DNA of 64,000 nt, from contig DVEG01000018.1 in assembly GCA_015295835.1 (NCBI GenBank), positions 1 to 64,000 of the forward strand. The letters are read 5' to 3'. Source of the DNA: Oscillatoriaceae cyanobacterium M7585_C2015_266. GTDB taxonomy: Bacteria; Cyanobacteriota; Cyanobacteriia; Cyanobacteriales; Oscillatoriaceae. Of the stretch, positions 25,455 through 34,108 are shown one piece after another; the stretch's first letter is position 1, and the number at the start of each line of letters is the position of its first letter. Below the pieces are notes generated by a model. It was not told the origin of the DNA. It saw only the letters and a program-made list of their open reading frames with translations, and made no database searches. The translations under genes and the position numbers were made by a program.

Positions 25455-27215
25455 CTACCAGGTGACGCGATCGCGCAATTTCTCAAGTAATTTTGGCCCC
25501 ACCCCAGGCACTTGCTGCAAATCCTCCAGGGATGCAAACGGTTTTTGCTGCCGCGCTTCTACAATCCGCTGTGCCAATTTCGAACCCACTCCAGGGAGCG
25601 CTTCTATTTCTTCTAAAGTCGCCGTGTTGAGATTGACAAGTACTTTATGTTGTGGCTTAAGTGTCGAGTTTTGAATTTTTGTAGAGCTTTTATTTATCGC
25701 ATCTTCAGAAAGTAGATTTCGAGAAATTGACGAATTTCTACACTGTTCTTGTCTTTCTTTGATTTTTGCTTGCAGGCTGGCGGTGATGCCCAACTGAGCA
25801 CCTGCATAGAGCCGTTCAAATTCGCGAAGGAAATGAGCGGCAACGGTTGGGTTTTCAATAACTAACAGTGTTTCGTCATTGTTATTATTAGCAGCAACAG
25901 ACCAATTGTGAGAGCCAGTCAGTACTATTTGCCTGTCGACGACGGCAAATTTGTGGTGCAGAAAATCTCCTGCGGGTAGATTCGGAACTCCTACGGTAGA
26001 AATTGGGTTCTGCCAGGGTTTGTTATTTGCTTCGTATTTGCAATTTTCGAAAAGTGTTACTCCCATCATATCCAAGGCTTCGCTATAACTTCTATAGGCA
26101 AAACTTGGCTCAATAAGCGCTCGCAATTTTACCCCCCGCTGATGCAATCTTTCTAGAGTATTAACAATTCTCTGCTCTGAAAACACAAATAGAGCCATAT
26201 CAATCGATTGCGTCGCCTTATTCAAAGTTTTAGCGATCGCACCATTCGTACTTTCTTCCCACAGCACTTTTTTCTCCGTCGGTGAAAACTGCACCGTAAT
26301 TATTCCGCTGCCAATTCTTACTTGCCTTGCCCCTCTAAATGGCTTTTTAATACCAAATTTACTATCCTGCTTTCCTCCAACCCCATCTCCCCACATGAGA
26401 GCAAATTCTTCGGCAAATATAGCTGCCAATTCTGAACTTTCTATTTTTAATAAGTTATTAGCATTTCCGCGACTTTCAGAAAATTTGAAATCTCCGTGTA
26501 GATCGCTGGAAGTAAAATTAGCTGATGTAATAATCAATCTTTTTCCATCGATAATAACAAATTTATGGTGCATCAAACCGCTACCTTTAGAACCGTCTGC
26601 AGTATCATCGATAACGGGAATGCCGGCATCTCTCAGCATCACCAAGGCATCTCCTTGTTTGATTTCCTCTGGAGTAAGTTTGTTGTCGCCATTCGCATCT
26701 GCTAGTCGACGATATTCTGCATAGCGATCGCGCTCTCTTTCCGTTAATTTACCTAGTTTATTTTCGTTAATTTCGCTCCAAGGCGTACTGTAATTATTTT
26801 CCAAAATCACTCTCACTTTCACCCCTGCTTTATGGCGAGCTACGAGAGCAGCTGCAATCCTTGGCAGACGCAACTCCTGAATGGCAACATCGACGGAAAA
26901 ATTGGCAGAAGCAAGCGCCTCTACAATTAGTTTTTCCAAATCATCACCAAATCGGGATATCTTCCGATACGGTTCAATATAATCATCTGCTTGGCTATGA
27001 TTCATGTAAACTTGAATATATGGATCTTGCAGTAGCGGCGGTAATTTTACTTTCTGGGTTTTAAATTTAAAGATGCTGAAAATTACCAAAATGCCGAAAA
27101 TACCCAAAAATCCCAGTAAGACAATAACGACGATTTTCTTTGTATTCTGTTGCGGCGGTTTAGAGGAAGCAGGAGATTTTACATAAGAGCTTTCGCGACG
27201 GAGTGGGGCAGACAC
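25455..27215 (-). CDS. membrane-anchored phospholipase D-like protein with EF-hand and ComEA-like HhH
   Basis: This is a probable phosphodiesterase or nuclease of the PLD superfamily. One membrane helix at about 27-50 suggests an extracytoplasmic body. Two HKD cores are visible: HHKFVIIDGK with H217 and, about 200 residues later, HHKFAVVDRQ. Inside the first PLD half, residues 173-184 form a canonical 12-residue EF-hand loop with D173, N175, D177 and E184 at calcium-ligand positions. The last 60 residues are a ComEA-type double helix-hairpin-helix (NLNTATLEEIEALPGVGSKL and QQVPGVGPKLLEKL), which usually binds DNA without sequence specificity. A Ca2+-dependent surface DNase is a reasonable inference. 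It is convergent with the ArsA-like gene. Confidence 0.87.
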   Translation of the reverse strand: MSAPLRRESSYVKSPASSKPPQQNTKKIVVIVLLGFLGIFGILVIFSIFKFKTQKVKLPPLLQDPYIQVYMNHSQADDYIEPYRKISRFGDDLEKLIVEALASANFSVDVAIQELRLPRIAAALVARHKAGVKVRVILENNYSTPWSEINENKLGKLTERERDRYAEYRRLADANGDNKLTPEEIKQGDALVMLRDAGIPVIDDTADGSKGSGLMHHKFVIIDGKRLIITSANFTSSDLHGDFKFSESRGNANNLLKIESSELAAIFAEEFALMWGDGVGGKQDSKFGIKKPFRGARQVRIGSGIITVQFSPTEKKVLWEESTNGAIAKTLNKATQSIDMALFVFSEQRIVNTLERLHQRGVKLRALIEPSFAYRSYSEALDMMGVTLFENCKYEANNKPWQNPISTVGVPNLPAGDFLHHKFAVVDRQIVLTGSHNWSVAANNNNDETLLVIENPTVAAHFLREFERLYAGAQLGITASLQAKIKERQEQCRNSSISRNLLSEDAINKSSTKIQNSTLKPQHKVLVNLNTATLEEIEALPGVGSKLAQRIVEARQQKPFASLEDLQQVPGVGPKLLEKLRDRVTW

Positions 27216-27250
27216 ATCAATCCTCCAGAGCTATTCCAATTTAAAATTAA

Positions 27251-27721
27251 TTAATTTAACCGGGCAGTACATTCTAGAATCAAGCGTTGATTCACGAGGG
27301 AGTAGGGTTGAATTTCTAGCGCTTGCCGAAACGCTTGAATAGCAGCCCTATAATCTCCTATAGCTGCATAACATAAGCCAAGCCCGTGCAAAGCTCCAAA
27401 GTGAACGGGGTTAAGTTTAATAACAATCTTACAATCTTCTATTGCTTTTTTGTACTCTCGAATAGTATAGTAGAGAATTGCTCGCCGATTCCAAGCTTCG
27501 GCAAAATCAGGTTGATCATTGATTAGCTCTGTGAGTAAAGCTTCTGCTTGCGCTATCTGCCCTGTTTGCAGCAAAGTCTGGGCTTGCTGAAGCAATTCTA
27601 ATCCATACACACCTTTTTGGTAAAACCAAATACGCCAAAGTTCTTGAGTAGCTTGGTTGCGGATTTTTTCGTCAGGGTTTTTCAAGTCTTCTAGCAGACG
27701 GTTAATCTTTGATTTATCCAT
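27251..27721 (-). CDS. TPR-repeat protein
   Basis: The 156-aa protein has three tetratricopeptide units. They include FAEAWNRRAILYYTIREYKK, HFGALHGLGLCYAAIGDYRA, and an earlier degenerate unit around LLQTGQIAQAEALL. The N-terminal DKSKINRLLEDLKNPDEKIR segment is helical. No signal peptide is seen. It probably acts as a protein-protein scaffold. It is divergent from the Ser/Thr kinase gene, whose own C-terminus is also TPR, and 35 nt upstream of the PLD-like gene on the same strand, so it may head that operon. Confidence 0.85.
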   Translation of the reverse strand: MDKSKINRLLEDLKNPDEKIRNQATQELWRIWFYQKGVYGLELLQQAQTLLQTGQIAQAEALLTELINDQPDFAEAWNRRAILYYTIREYKKAIEDCKIVIKLNPVHFGALHGLGLCYAAIGDYRAAIQAFRQALEIQPYSLVNQRLILECTARLN

Positions 27722-27893
27722 GATGACAGGTGGCGAATTTAATAACTTTAATTATCTACTCACTACAATAATAATTGTCAGTGATTATACAAAAGATATG
27801 TCAATAGTTTGACAACAGACAAGCTATCATAGATAGATAAGCTAAGCAAGGGATCGCTTTTTCCCTTACTCCTTTGCGCGGAAAGTTGCACTT

Positions 27894-29351
27894 ATGAGTT
27901 ACTGCCTTAATCCCGATTGTCAGAAGCCTCAAAACCCAGCCGTGACTAAGTTTTGCCTAAATTGTGGCTCGAAATTGCTGCTGGGGGAGCGCTACCGCGC
28001 TATCAAACCCATCGGGCAAGGTGGATTCGGTAGAACTTTTTTAGCCATAGACGAATACAAACCCTCACAACCCCGTTGCGTCATCAAGCAGTTTTTTCCC
28101 CAAACTCAAGGCACGAGCAACGCCGAAAAAGCCGCTGAATTATTTACTCGCGAAGCCCAACGTCTCGACGAATTAGGCAAACATCCGCAAATTCCCGAAT
28201 TACTGGCGCACTTTCAGCAAGAAGGGCGGCAGTATTTAGTGCAGGAATTTATCGACGGGCAAAATTTATCCCAAGAATTGGCAAGCAAGGGTGTTTTTAA
28301 TGAATTCCAAATCCTCCAACTTCTCAAAGATTTACTGCCCGTGCTGCAATTCGTTCATTCTAAACAGGTAATTCACCGCGATATCAAACCAGAAAATATT
28401 ATCCGCCGCAGCGCCGACGGCAAAATTGTTTTAGTGGATTTTGGCGCTTCTAAATTTGCTTCGCAGACGAGTCTTGAAAAACTGGGAACAGTTATCGGTA
28501 GTGTGGGATTTGCCGCACCTGAACAAATTACAGGGAAAGCCTTGGCTGCCAGCGATTTATATTCTCTTGGAGTTACTTGTATTTATTTGATGACTAATAA
28601 ATCGCCTCTTGATTTGTTTGATGCGGAGCGCAATATCTGGGGTTGGCGGTATTATTTGCAAGAACCTGTAAGCGAAAGCTTTGCCCATATTCTCGACAAG
28701 TTGCTGCAACCAGCTCTTGAGCAACGCTATCAGTCAGCCGCAGAAGTATTGCAAGACTTAACGGCACTTAGCTCAGAAAACAGTGCTTATAGTTATTCAG
28801 CCACAGCAGAAAAAATACCGTATCAATCGGCTTCAAATTCTAAAAATGCTACAAAAAATCTCTCTTTTATTGCTAAGATCCTAGGCGGGACACCGCAGGT
28901 GCTTACTGGCAAAATTATGCAGAGTTTGGGGAATTATGAAAAAGCCCTTGATTTATATGATAGGGCGATTCAAATAAACCCAAGAAATTACGATGCTTGG
29001 TATAAGAAAGGCTGTTTATATTGGGAATTACAACGCTACGAAAAAGCGATAATTTGCTATGAAAAAACATTGGAAATAAAACCGGATCATTATGAAGCGT
29101 GGCGCAGTTTGGGCACGTTACTTTATAGCTTGCAACGGTATGAAGAAGCAGTTTTTAGCTATGATAAAGCCCTGCAAATTTATCCCCATCAGCCTACACT
29201 TTGGCTGTGGCGCAGTATGGCGCTTAAACTTTTAGGAAAATCCGCAGAGGCACAAATTTCATTTGCTAAAGCAAAAGAGATACTGCCGGCAAATTCTGCA
29301 GAAAAAGCGGCGATTTTATTGGAGGCTTGGGAAAATCTTATTAAATTATAA
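27894..29351 (+). CDS. zinc-ribbon serine/threonine protein kinase with C-terminal TPR
   Basis: This is an active-looking Hanks-type kinase. The N-terminus has four Cys in a zinc-ribbon pattern (C4, C9, C21, C24). The kinase domain follows with glycine loop GQGGFG (41-46), VIKQF with the ATP-binding K65, catalytic HRDIKPEN, LVDFGASK and AAPEQ. No membrane helix is seen. The C-terminal 150 residues are TPR units (YDAWYKKGCLYWELQRYEKA and the next two). This layout is common among cyanobacterial kinases. A close paralogue with every catalytic residue lost follows 86 nt downstream. The substrate is unknown. Confidence 0.93.
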   Translation: MSYCLNPDCQKPQNPAVTKFCLNCGSKLLLGERYRAIKPIGQGGFGRTFLAIDEYKPSQPRCVIKQFFPQTQGTSNAEKAAELFTREAQRLDELGKHPQIPELLAHFQQEGRQYLVQEFIDGQNLSQELASKGVFNEFQILQLLKDLLPVLQFVHSKQVIHRDIKPENIIRRSADGKIVLVDFGASKFASQTSLEKLGTVIGSVGFAAPEQITGKALAASDLYSLGVTCIYLMTNKSPLDLFDAERNIWGWRYYLQEPVSESFAHILDKLLQPALEQRYQSAAEVLQDLTALSSENSAYSYSATAEKIPYQSASNSKNATKNLSFIAKILGGTPQVLTGKIMQSLGNYEKALDLYDRAIQINPRNYDAWYKKGCLYWELQRYEKAIICYEKTLEIKPDHYEAWRSLGTLLYSLQRYEEAVFSYDKALQIYPHQPTLWLWRSMALKLLGKSAEAQISFAKAKEILPANSAEKAAILLEAWENLIKL

Positions 29352-29437
29352 TTTAAATTAAATTTAAAGGCAAGGAGAAAATGCGCTTTAAGCAAGAAGC
29401 GAGAAAATAAAGAGAATCTGTAGAATTGAGAAAGGTT

Positions 29438-31141
29438 ATGATATATTGCCTACACCCAACCTGTCAGAAACCCCAAAATTCAGAGGATGCCAAATTTTGC
29501 AAGTCATGTGGAAGACAATTACTATTAGGCGATCGCTACCGAGCTATAGAACTAATGCGACACGACGGGGATCGCCGCACTTTCTTAGCAATCGACGAAC
29601 GCAAACCCTCTCAACCCAAGTGCTTAATTCAGCAGTTTTTTCTACCTGGAGGGCAAAGTAGTACAAATTCTCAGGGCAATATCATTCGCGAAAAAGCAGC
29701 GGAATTACTACATAAAAGAGCTTTACTACTGGATGAGTTGGGGAGGCACCCTCAAATTCCCCGACTACTAGCGTACTTTCCAGAAGCGCAGTATCCCTGT
29801 TGGGTGAAAGAGTTTATCGAAGGGCAAGATTTAGCTGCCGAATTTGCCGCAACCGGACGAAAAAACGAAACTGAAATTCGCTCGCTCCTCAGTGACTTGC
29901 TGCCAGTCTTAGAATTTATTCATTCTAAAAACGTCATTCACAAACATATTCAGCCCGAAAATATAATTCGTCCCAAGGAAGCTAAGAAAAAACTTGCTTT
30001 AGTGGGTTTTGCCTCGGAAAAATTAACTCCGATAGAATCCGCAGCCCCTGGGCAAGGTAGTAGTAGTTACTCTGAATATAGCGCACCGGAATTACTGGAG
30101 GGTGAGGCAGTTTTTGCTAGCGATTTATACAGTTTGGGGCTTACCTGTATCCACCTCCTGACTGGCAAACGCCCCCAACAGCTTTATAATAGCCGCGAAA
30201 AAACTTTTGTTTGGCGTGAACATTTGGGAAATAATACTGTTAGTACGGAAATGGGCTTGCTTCTGGATAAGATGATTGCTAAAAATGTAAGCGATCGCTA
30301 CCAGTCAGCAGCGGAAGTTTTAAAAGATTTACATAAATTGCCTAAATTTTTGTATTTTGACCTTAATTCTTTACATCTGGAACAAAAACGCTTTCTCGCC
30401 AAACAAGCTTTGAGCAGTGTAATTCCCGGAAAAAATCTTATCTTGCGGTCTAATGATGAGTTAAAAGCTGGGCAGGAAATTACTGATCGTATTTATGAGT
30501 ATATTAGAAAATTTACTCAGGAAGAATTAAAAAAAGATAGCGTTACCGAAGAGGAAATGATAGCAGTATGGGGAAATTATACCCGCGAAATTTTAAATAA
30601 AATGCCCGTTCCTCCAGAATGGCAGCACAAAAAAGAAAAAATTGCATTAGCCCTAGATAATTTGAAGTTTCTCACCGAAGATTTAGTTATACAGAATGAA
30701 TTAAAGTCAATAGCCAAAGCTATTTTATTGTTAATTTATAGAACTCTCAGTAAAAACGAAAAAGATGAATTTATTAAAAATTTGTTAGAGGAGCTAGAAA
30801 AAAATCATAATATAAAACTGCCAAAGAATCATATTAGTGCATATAAAATTGAAAAAATTCTCCGTGGTGATCATGTTTTTCCAAAGGCTGTAGAGCCGCT
30901 CATTTTTCAAATACTTGTTTACCGATTAACTCAAATATTTTTAATCCCTATTTTGTCTTTTCTGGGAATACAGCAAGTTAGAGATTTTGCAGGAGTAATG
31001 ACAGGTTCAAACGAATGGGGTTTCGTCATTCTTACCACTTTGGGCGGAGGAGTATCGGCTCTGTCTAAGTATAGAAAAGAACGTAAAAAAGTGCTTTTCA
31101 TTCAGACGATTTTCTGCATTTATAGCTACAGTTTTAAGTAA
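29438..31141 (+). CDS. pseudokinase paralogue with zinc ribbon and helical C-terminal region
   Basis: This protein aligns without gaps to the N-terminus of the preceding kinase, with the same zinc-ribbon Cys spacing (C4, C9, C21, C24), but has lost catalysis. The glycine loop reads MRHDGD, the ATP-binding Lys is Gln65 (LIQQFF), the HRDIKPEN motif is HKHIQPEN, and DFG is GFA. The fold-defining SAPELL and DLYSLGLTC are kept. After the kinase-like part (about 300 residues), a Lys/Glu-rich helical region of unknown family follows, with hydrophobic segments near the end (ILVYRLTQIFLIPILSFLG). I chose ATG 29438 over TTG 29426 by comparison with the paralogue. It is likely a regulator or scaffold. 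Confidence 0.88.
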   Translation: MIYCLHPTCQKPQNSEDAKFCKSCGRQLLLGDRYRAIELMRHDGDRRTFLAIDERKPSQPKCLIQQFFLPGGQSSTNSQGNIIREKAAELLHKRALLLDELGRHPQIPRLLAYFPEAQYPCWVKEFIEGQDLAAEFAATGRKNETEIRSLLSDLLPVLEFIHSKNVIHKHIQPENIIRPKEAKKKLALVGFASEKLTPIESAAPGQGSSSYSEYSAPELLEGEAVFASDLYSLGLTCIHLLTGKRPQQLYNSREKTFVWREHLGNNTVSTEMGLLLDKMIAKNVSDRYQSAAEVLKDLHKLPKFLYFDLNSLHLEQKRFLAKQALSSVIPGKNLILRSNDELKAGQEITDRIYEYIRKFTQEELKKDSVTEEEMIAVWGNYTREILNKMPVPPEWQHKKEKIALALDNLKFLTEDLVIQNELKSIAKAILLLIYRTLSKNEKDEFIKNLLEELEKNHNIKLPKNHISAYKIEKILRGDHVFPKAVEPLIFQILVYRLTQIFLIPILSFLGIQQVRDFAGVMTGSNEWGFVILTTLGGGVSALSKYRKERKKVLFIQTIFCIYSYSFK

Positions 31142-31297
31142 ATTAAAATAAGGGGGCGGAATTTACAGAGAAAATAGGCGATCGCCTCTATAGTAAAAGT
31201 TATAAAAATAGTATAATTACGATGGATACCCAGCTAAAAACGTGCAAAATAGAAGTAGAAAGATTTATATCTTTGGATGCCAAAGCAGGAGCTTTTT

Positions 31298-31507
31298 ATG
31301 AAAAATTACCTGCTATATCAGTATATATTGCCCATTTGCCAAAAACAAAAAAAAGAAGATTGGGGTGTAACAATTTTTGATCTGCTCTTCGAGATTGTTT
31401 TGCTGGGAATTGTGGTGATAACGATTCCTAGTATATTCAAATCTTCAGTAACCTGCAACAGCGTAGGATGCAATAGCAAGGCTGCGTTAGTGCTGCGGAT
31501 GAGGTAA
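31298..31507 (+). CDS. short pilin-like ORF, possibly a remnant
   Basis: This 69-aa ORF has an AGGAG site 6 nt before its ATG. After a 23-residue hydrophilic leader ending in EDWG comes VTIFDLLFEIVLLGIVVITIP. It resembles the type IV pilin N-terminal helix, with Asp instead of Glu at mature position 5. The protein stops about 25 residues later, with two Cys, so it lacks a pilin globular domain. An overlapping ORF in another frame (31222-31380, 52 aa) shares the region. It may be a truncated pilin, a small membrane protein, or chance. Confidence 0.35.
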   Translation: MKNYLLYQYILPICQKQKKEDWGVTIFDLLFEIVLLGIVVITIPSIFKSSVTCNSVGCNSKAALVLRMR

Positions 31508-31544
31508 TACAGATAACCCGAAACGCCTAGAGCTTTTAGGTACG

Positions 31545-31587
31545 GAAAAACTGGGTTTCTGTAGAAGGGGTTGAAAAACCCAGTTTC
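31545..31587. repeat. GAAACCCGG-type palindrome, likely bidirectional terminator
   Basis: AAACTGGGTTTCT and AAAACCCAGTTTC form an 11-bp stem around a loop of about 18 nt. It lies between convergent genes ending at 31507 and 31622, a position that suits transcription termination in both directions. Confidence 0.65.
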
Positions 31588-31621
31588 GGCTTCACTTCTA
31601 CTTCTAGTTAGCCTTTTAAAA

Positions 31622-32281
31622 TTAAGTTACGCTAGCATAGAGCTGCTCAAAAGTTTTTTCTGGAGCTTCTGTCTTAGCAATTACTTCTACTATTTTATTG
31701 CGTGCCCCTGGTTGAAACAGCGCCTCCACACAGACTTGGGCCACTTTCGGGCGGGGAATACGACCTTCAAACAGGGTGTCGGCACTCGACATAACGATAC
31801 GATCCTGATTATCTTCGTTCAACAGCCCGCCTGGGCGGACGATGGTGTAAGTCAAACCGCTTTTGCTCAGGTACTCCTCAGCTTGTTTCTTCCATAATAA
31901 AATTAGCCAGAATAGGTTAAGAGGGTGAAATAGCTGAGAAACGCACAGAGATGTCACTAGCACGAAATGCTCGATGCCTTTAGCTTTGGCTGCGTCCACA
32001 AGATTTTTGGTGCCTACAAAGTCCACCTTATAGGGAGCGGTGATGTCAAGGCTAGGGCGAGCACCAGTAGCACATAAAATTACCGTACTATCTCCGATCG
32101 CATTAGGGAGACTTTCGGGATTGAGAACATCCCCGGTAACTAGCTCTGCCTCTGGTGGCAGCATTTCTCGCCCTCTTTCCAAATTGCGAACCATTGCCCG
32201 CACGGGAATTTTGCGCTTGAGGCATTCGAGGACGATCCGACTTCCGGTTTGACCTGTAGCTCCGGCTACAAATGCTTTCAT
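31622..32281 (-). CDS. atypical short-chain dehydrogenase, NAD(P)-binding
   Basis: This is a predicted NAD(P)H-binding protein of the atypical SDR group that includes Ycf39 and Tic62-like proteins. The Rossmann glycine motif VAGATGQTGSRIV is at the extreme N-terminus. The NADP-type arginine segment RAMVRNLERG and the GDVLNPESL phrase follow. The YxxxK active-site pair of classical SDRs is not evident, as is usual in this group. I chose ATG 32281, with AGGAG 8-10 nt upstream, over a start 15 codons earlier. The 219-aa length fits. The substrate is unknown. Confidence 0.85.
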   Translation of the reverse strand: MKAFVAGATGQTGSRIVLECLKRKIPVRAMVRNLERGREMLPPEAELVTGDVLNPESLPNAIGDSTVILCATGARPSLDITAPYKVDFVGTKNLVDAAKAKGIEHFVLVTSLCVSQLFHPLNLFWLILLWKKQAEEYLSKSGLTYTIVRPGGLLNEDNQDRIVMSSADTLFEGRIPRPKVAQVCVEALFQPGARNKIVEVIAKTEAPEKTFEQLYASVT

Positions 32282-32701
32282 CTGTTGTTTTCTCCTAGTA
32301 GTTTCCTGGATGGGAGTTACCTGCACTTTCGATAGATTTGCAGGCTGGGCATTGCCGGTACCACTACAATTTAGTATAAGTTAGCGAATCTAAAATTTTG
32401 CTAAAAGTTAAGCGGGGAGAATGCCAGCTTTTAACTACTCTATTTGCTGAACTGCCGCAGCGATCGCGATCGCCTTTCCTCTGAGAGTTCGACCACACAC
32501 AAGCTTTCTGCCTTTTATTATTCTAAGTCAAGAGAGAATTCTCTCAGTATTATTTCAAGATTAAGTAACCTAGGCTGCAAAATTCACGCAGAATTACTGA
32601 TCTTTTTACTAAAAGAGAACAGTTAAATTAAAAAATTAAAACCCCTAGGCAGAATCCTGGACGCAACAAAACTAAATGTCAACCATTGCAGAGAGGATGT
32701 C
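32282..32701. other. intergenic region between SDR and DUF1997 genes
   Basis: About 420 nt between divergent genes. It contains overlapping HIP1 octamers near 32460 and a perfect 14-bp palindrome centred on AATT at 32532-32545 (GAGAGAATTCTCTC), a possible operator. No supported gene; a 60-codon plus-strand ORF here shows no protein-like features. Confidence 0.5.
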
Positions 32702-33424
32702 ATGCAATCGCAAGTAAGTGAACCTTACACTTTGACAGCAGAAACCGTTTTAAATCCAATAGCAGAAATCGCAACGGCAGAGGAATCGGAGTCACAAGAG
32801 CAAGTAACTAAACAGCCATTCTGGTTTCGTACACGCTTTATCGGCTGCATGGAATTGTACGCCGATGCCGACACCGTTGCCGCATATCTCAACACGCACC
32901 AAGGCTGGTTTCGCCGCTGCGCTCATCCGATGAAGGCAGAGCCTATCGGCGAAAACGGTTACGCAATAACAATCGGGCGTTTTGGCTCCTTCGGATACGA
33001 AGTAGAACCAAAAGTCGGCTTGCAATTGTTACCACCGGAACAAGGCGTTTATAGAATTGTTACAATTCCAGTACCGGATTATACCCCTCCCGGCTATCAT
33101 GTGGACTTTAAAGCTGATCAAGTGCTGGTAGAAGTACCGCTAGAGCAAGCGACAGTTTTAGGCTCGGTGATGACGCGGGTAGAGTGGAAACTCGATTTAA
33201 CAGTTTCCGTGTGGTTTCCTAAGTTTATTCAGGTTTTGCCCTCTTCTCTAATTCAAAAAACCGGAGATAGCCTTTTAGCCCAAATCGTCAAACAAGTTTC
33301 CCGCTGTCTGACAAGAAAAGTACAAGAAGACTTTCACGGCACTTTGGGGGCTGAAGTACTGGAAGCTTTCAAAAAACAGCGCTCGCTACTTGCTCACCAA
33401 CCGGTTTGTCAGCAATGCGAATAG
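32702..33424 (+). CDS. DUF1997 family protein
   Basis: This conserved cyanobacterial and plant protein is of unknown biochemical role. The DUF1997 domain spans about 45-225, with phrases FIGCMELYADADTVAAYLN, GYAITIGRFGSFGYEVEP and VEWKLDLTVSVWFPKF. It is a strand-rich, START/SRPBCC-like lipid-binding type of fold, which is inference. The first 40 residues are acidic and disordered. The C-terminus ends with a CQQC pair. Its 3' end faces the DUF4079 gene with 56 nt between. Confidence 0.8.
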   Translation: MQSQVSEPYTLTAETVLNPIAEIATAEESESQEQVTKQPFWFRTRFIGCMELYADADTVAAYLNTHQGWFRRCAHPMKAEPIGENGYAITIGRFGSFGYEVEPKVGLQLLPPEQGVYRIVTIPVPDYTPPGYHVDFKADQVLVEVPLEQATVLGSVMTRVEWKLDLTVSVWFPKFIQVLPSSLIQKTGDSLLAQIVKQVSRCLTRKVQEDFHGTLGAEVLEAFKKQRSLLAHQPVCQQCE

Positions 33425-33480
33425 GGATTGGGCAAACGGCAAACATATAAAACCCATTCCCTATCCTCCATTTCTACTAA

Positions 33481-33951
33481 TTACATCTTGCTGATAATCC
33501 GCTGTACGATTTCCACGCCAGTTACGGCTTGCCAACCAAACAGCCCCAAAATGCTGATATTCAGCAGGATGTGAGTGTAGCGCGCCCAGTCTTGACCTTT
33601 TTGCATATAGGGAGACATGGAGGCAGAAACGGCAATTAGCCCAGTCATGGCCAAACCTACAAGCAAGTGTGGCCCGACAAATAGCTTGCCATTGTTAATA
33701 TAGGTTACTGCCATGCCGCCGATGGAACCAAGCACCATCAGCGCAAGCAGCGCCGAACCTACTTGGTAGTGCTTGAGGTTGTATTTTCCCTTAATCAGTT
33801 CTTTTTTCTGTTCTCCTTCAGCAGTGCGAGTGCGGCGCACTAAAATACCTAGATATAGGGCATAGAGAGACAGGGCGAAAAGAATCCACATTAACACGGG
33901 ATGGAAAAATTGGCTCCAGACTTTAACCTCTGGCGGAATAGCATCAAGCAT
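33481..33951 (-). CDS. DUF4079 family membrane protein
   Basis: This is an integral membrane protein of about 156 aa with four hydrophobic segments. They lie near HPVLMWILFALSLYALYLG, LLALMVLGSIGGMAVTYI, GLAMTGLIAVSASM and HILLNISILGLFGWQAVTG. The Gly/His pattern (FHPVLMW, GPHLLVG, THILLN) is typical of DUF4079, a family related to cytochrome b561-like membrane proteins and found in cyanobacteria and plastids. Heme binding by the conserved His residues is an inference. I chose ATG 33951; a TTG nine bases upstream is in frame. Confidence 0.8.
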   Translation of the reverse strand: MLDAIPPEVKVWSQFFHPVLMWILFALSLYALYLGILVRRTRTAEGEQKKELIKGKYNLKHYQVGSALLALMVLGSIGGMAVTYINNGKLFVGPHLLVGLAMTGLIAVSASMSPYMQKGQDWARYTHILLNISILGLFGWQAVTGVEIVQRIISKM

Positions 33952-34108
33952 AGAAATCAAATAATTGTGTAAGAAACCTTAATAAAACTTAGCATAACGA
34001 CAATAACTGCTGCAGCGCAAAATTTGCGATCGCTGTCTCATCCGACTTCTCAAAGGTTCCATTTGACGCTAAAAGTTGTCATTGCTACCCTCCTACTGCG
34101 GGCTTTTC

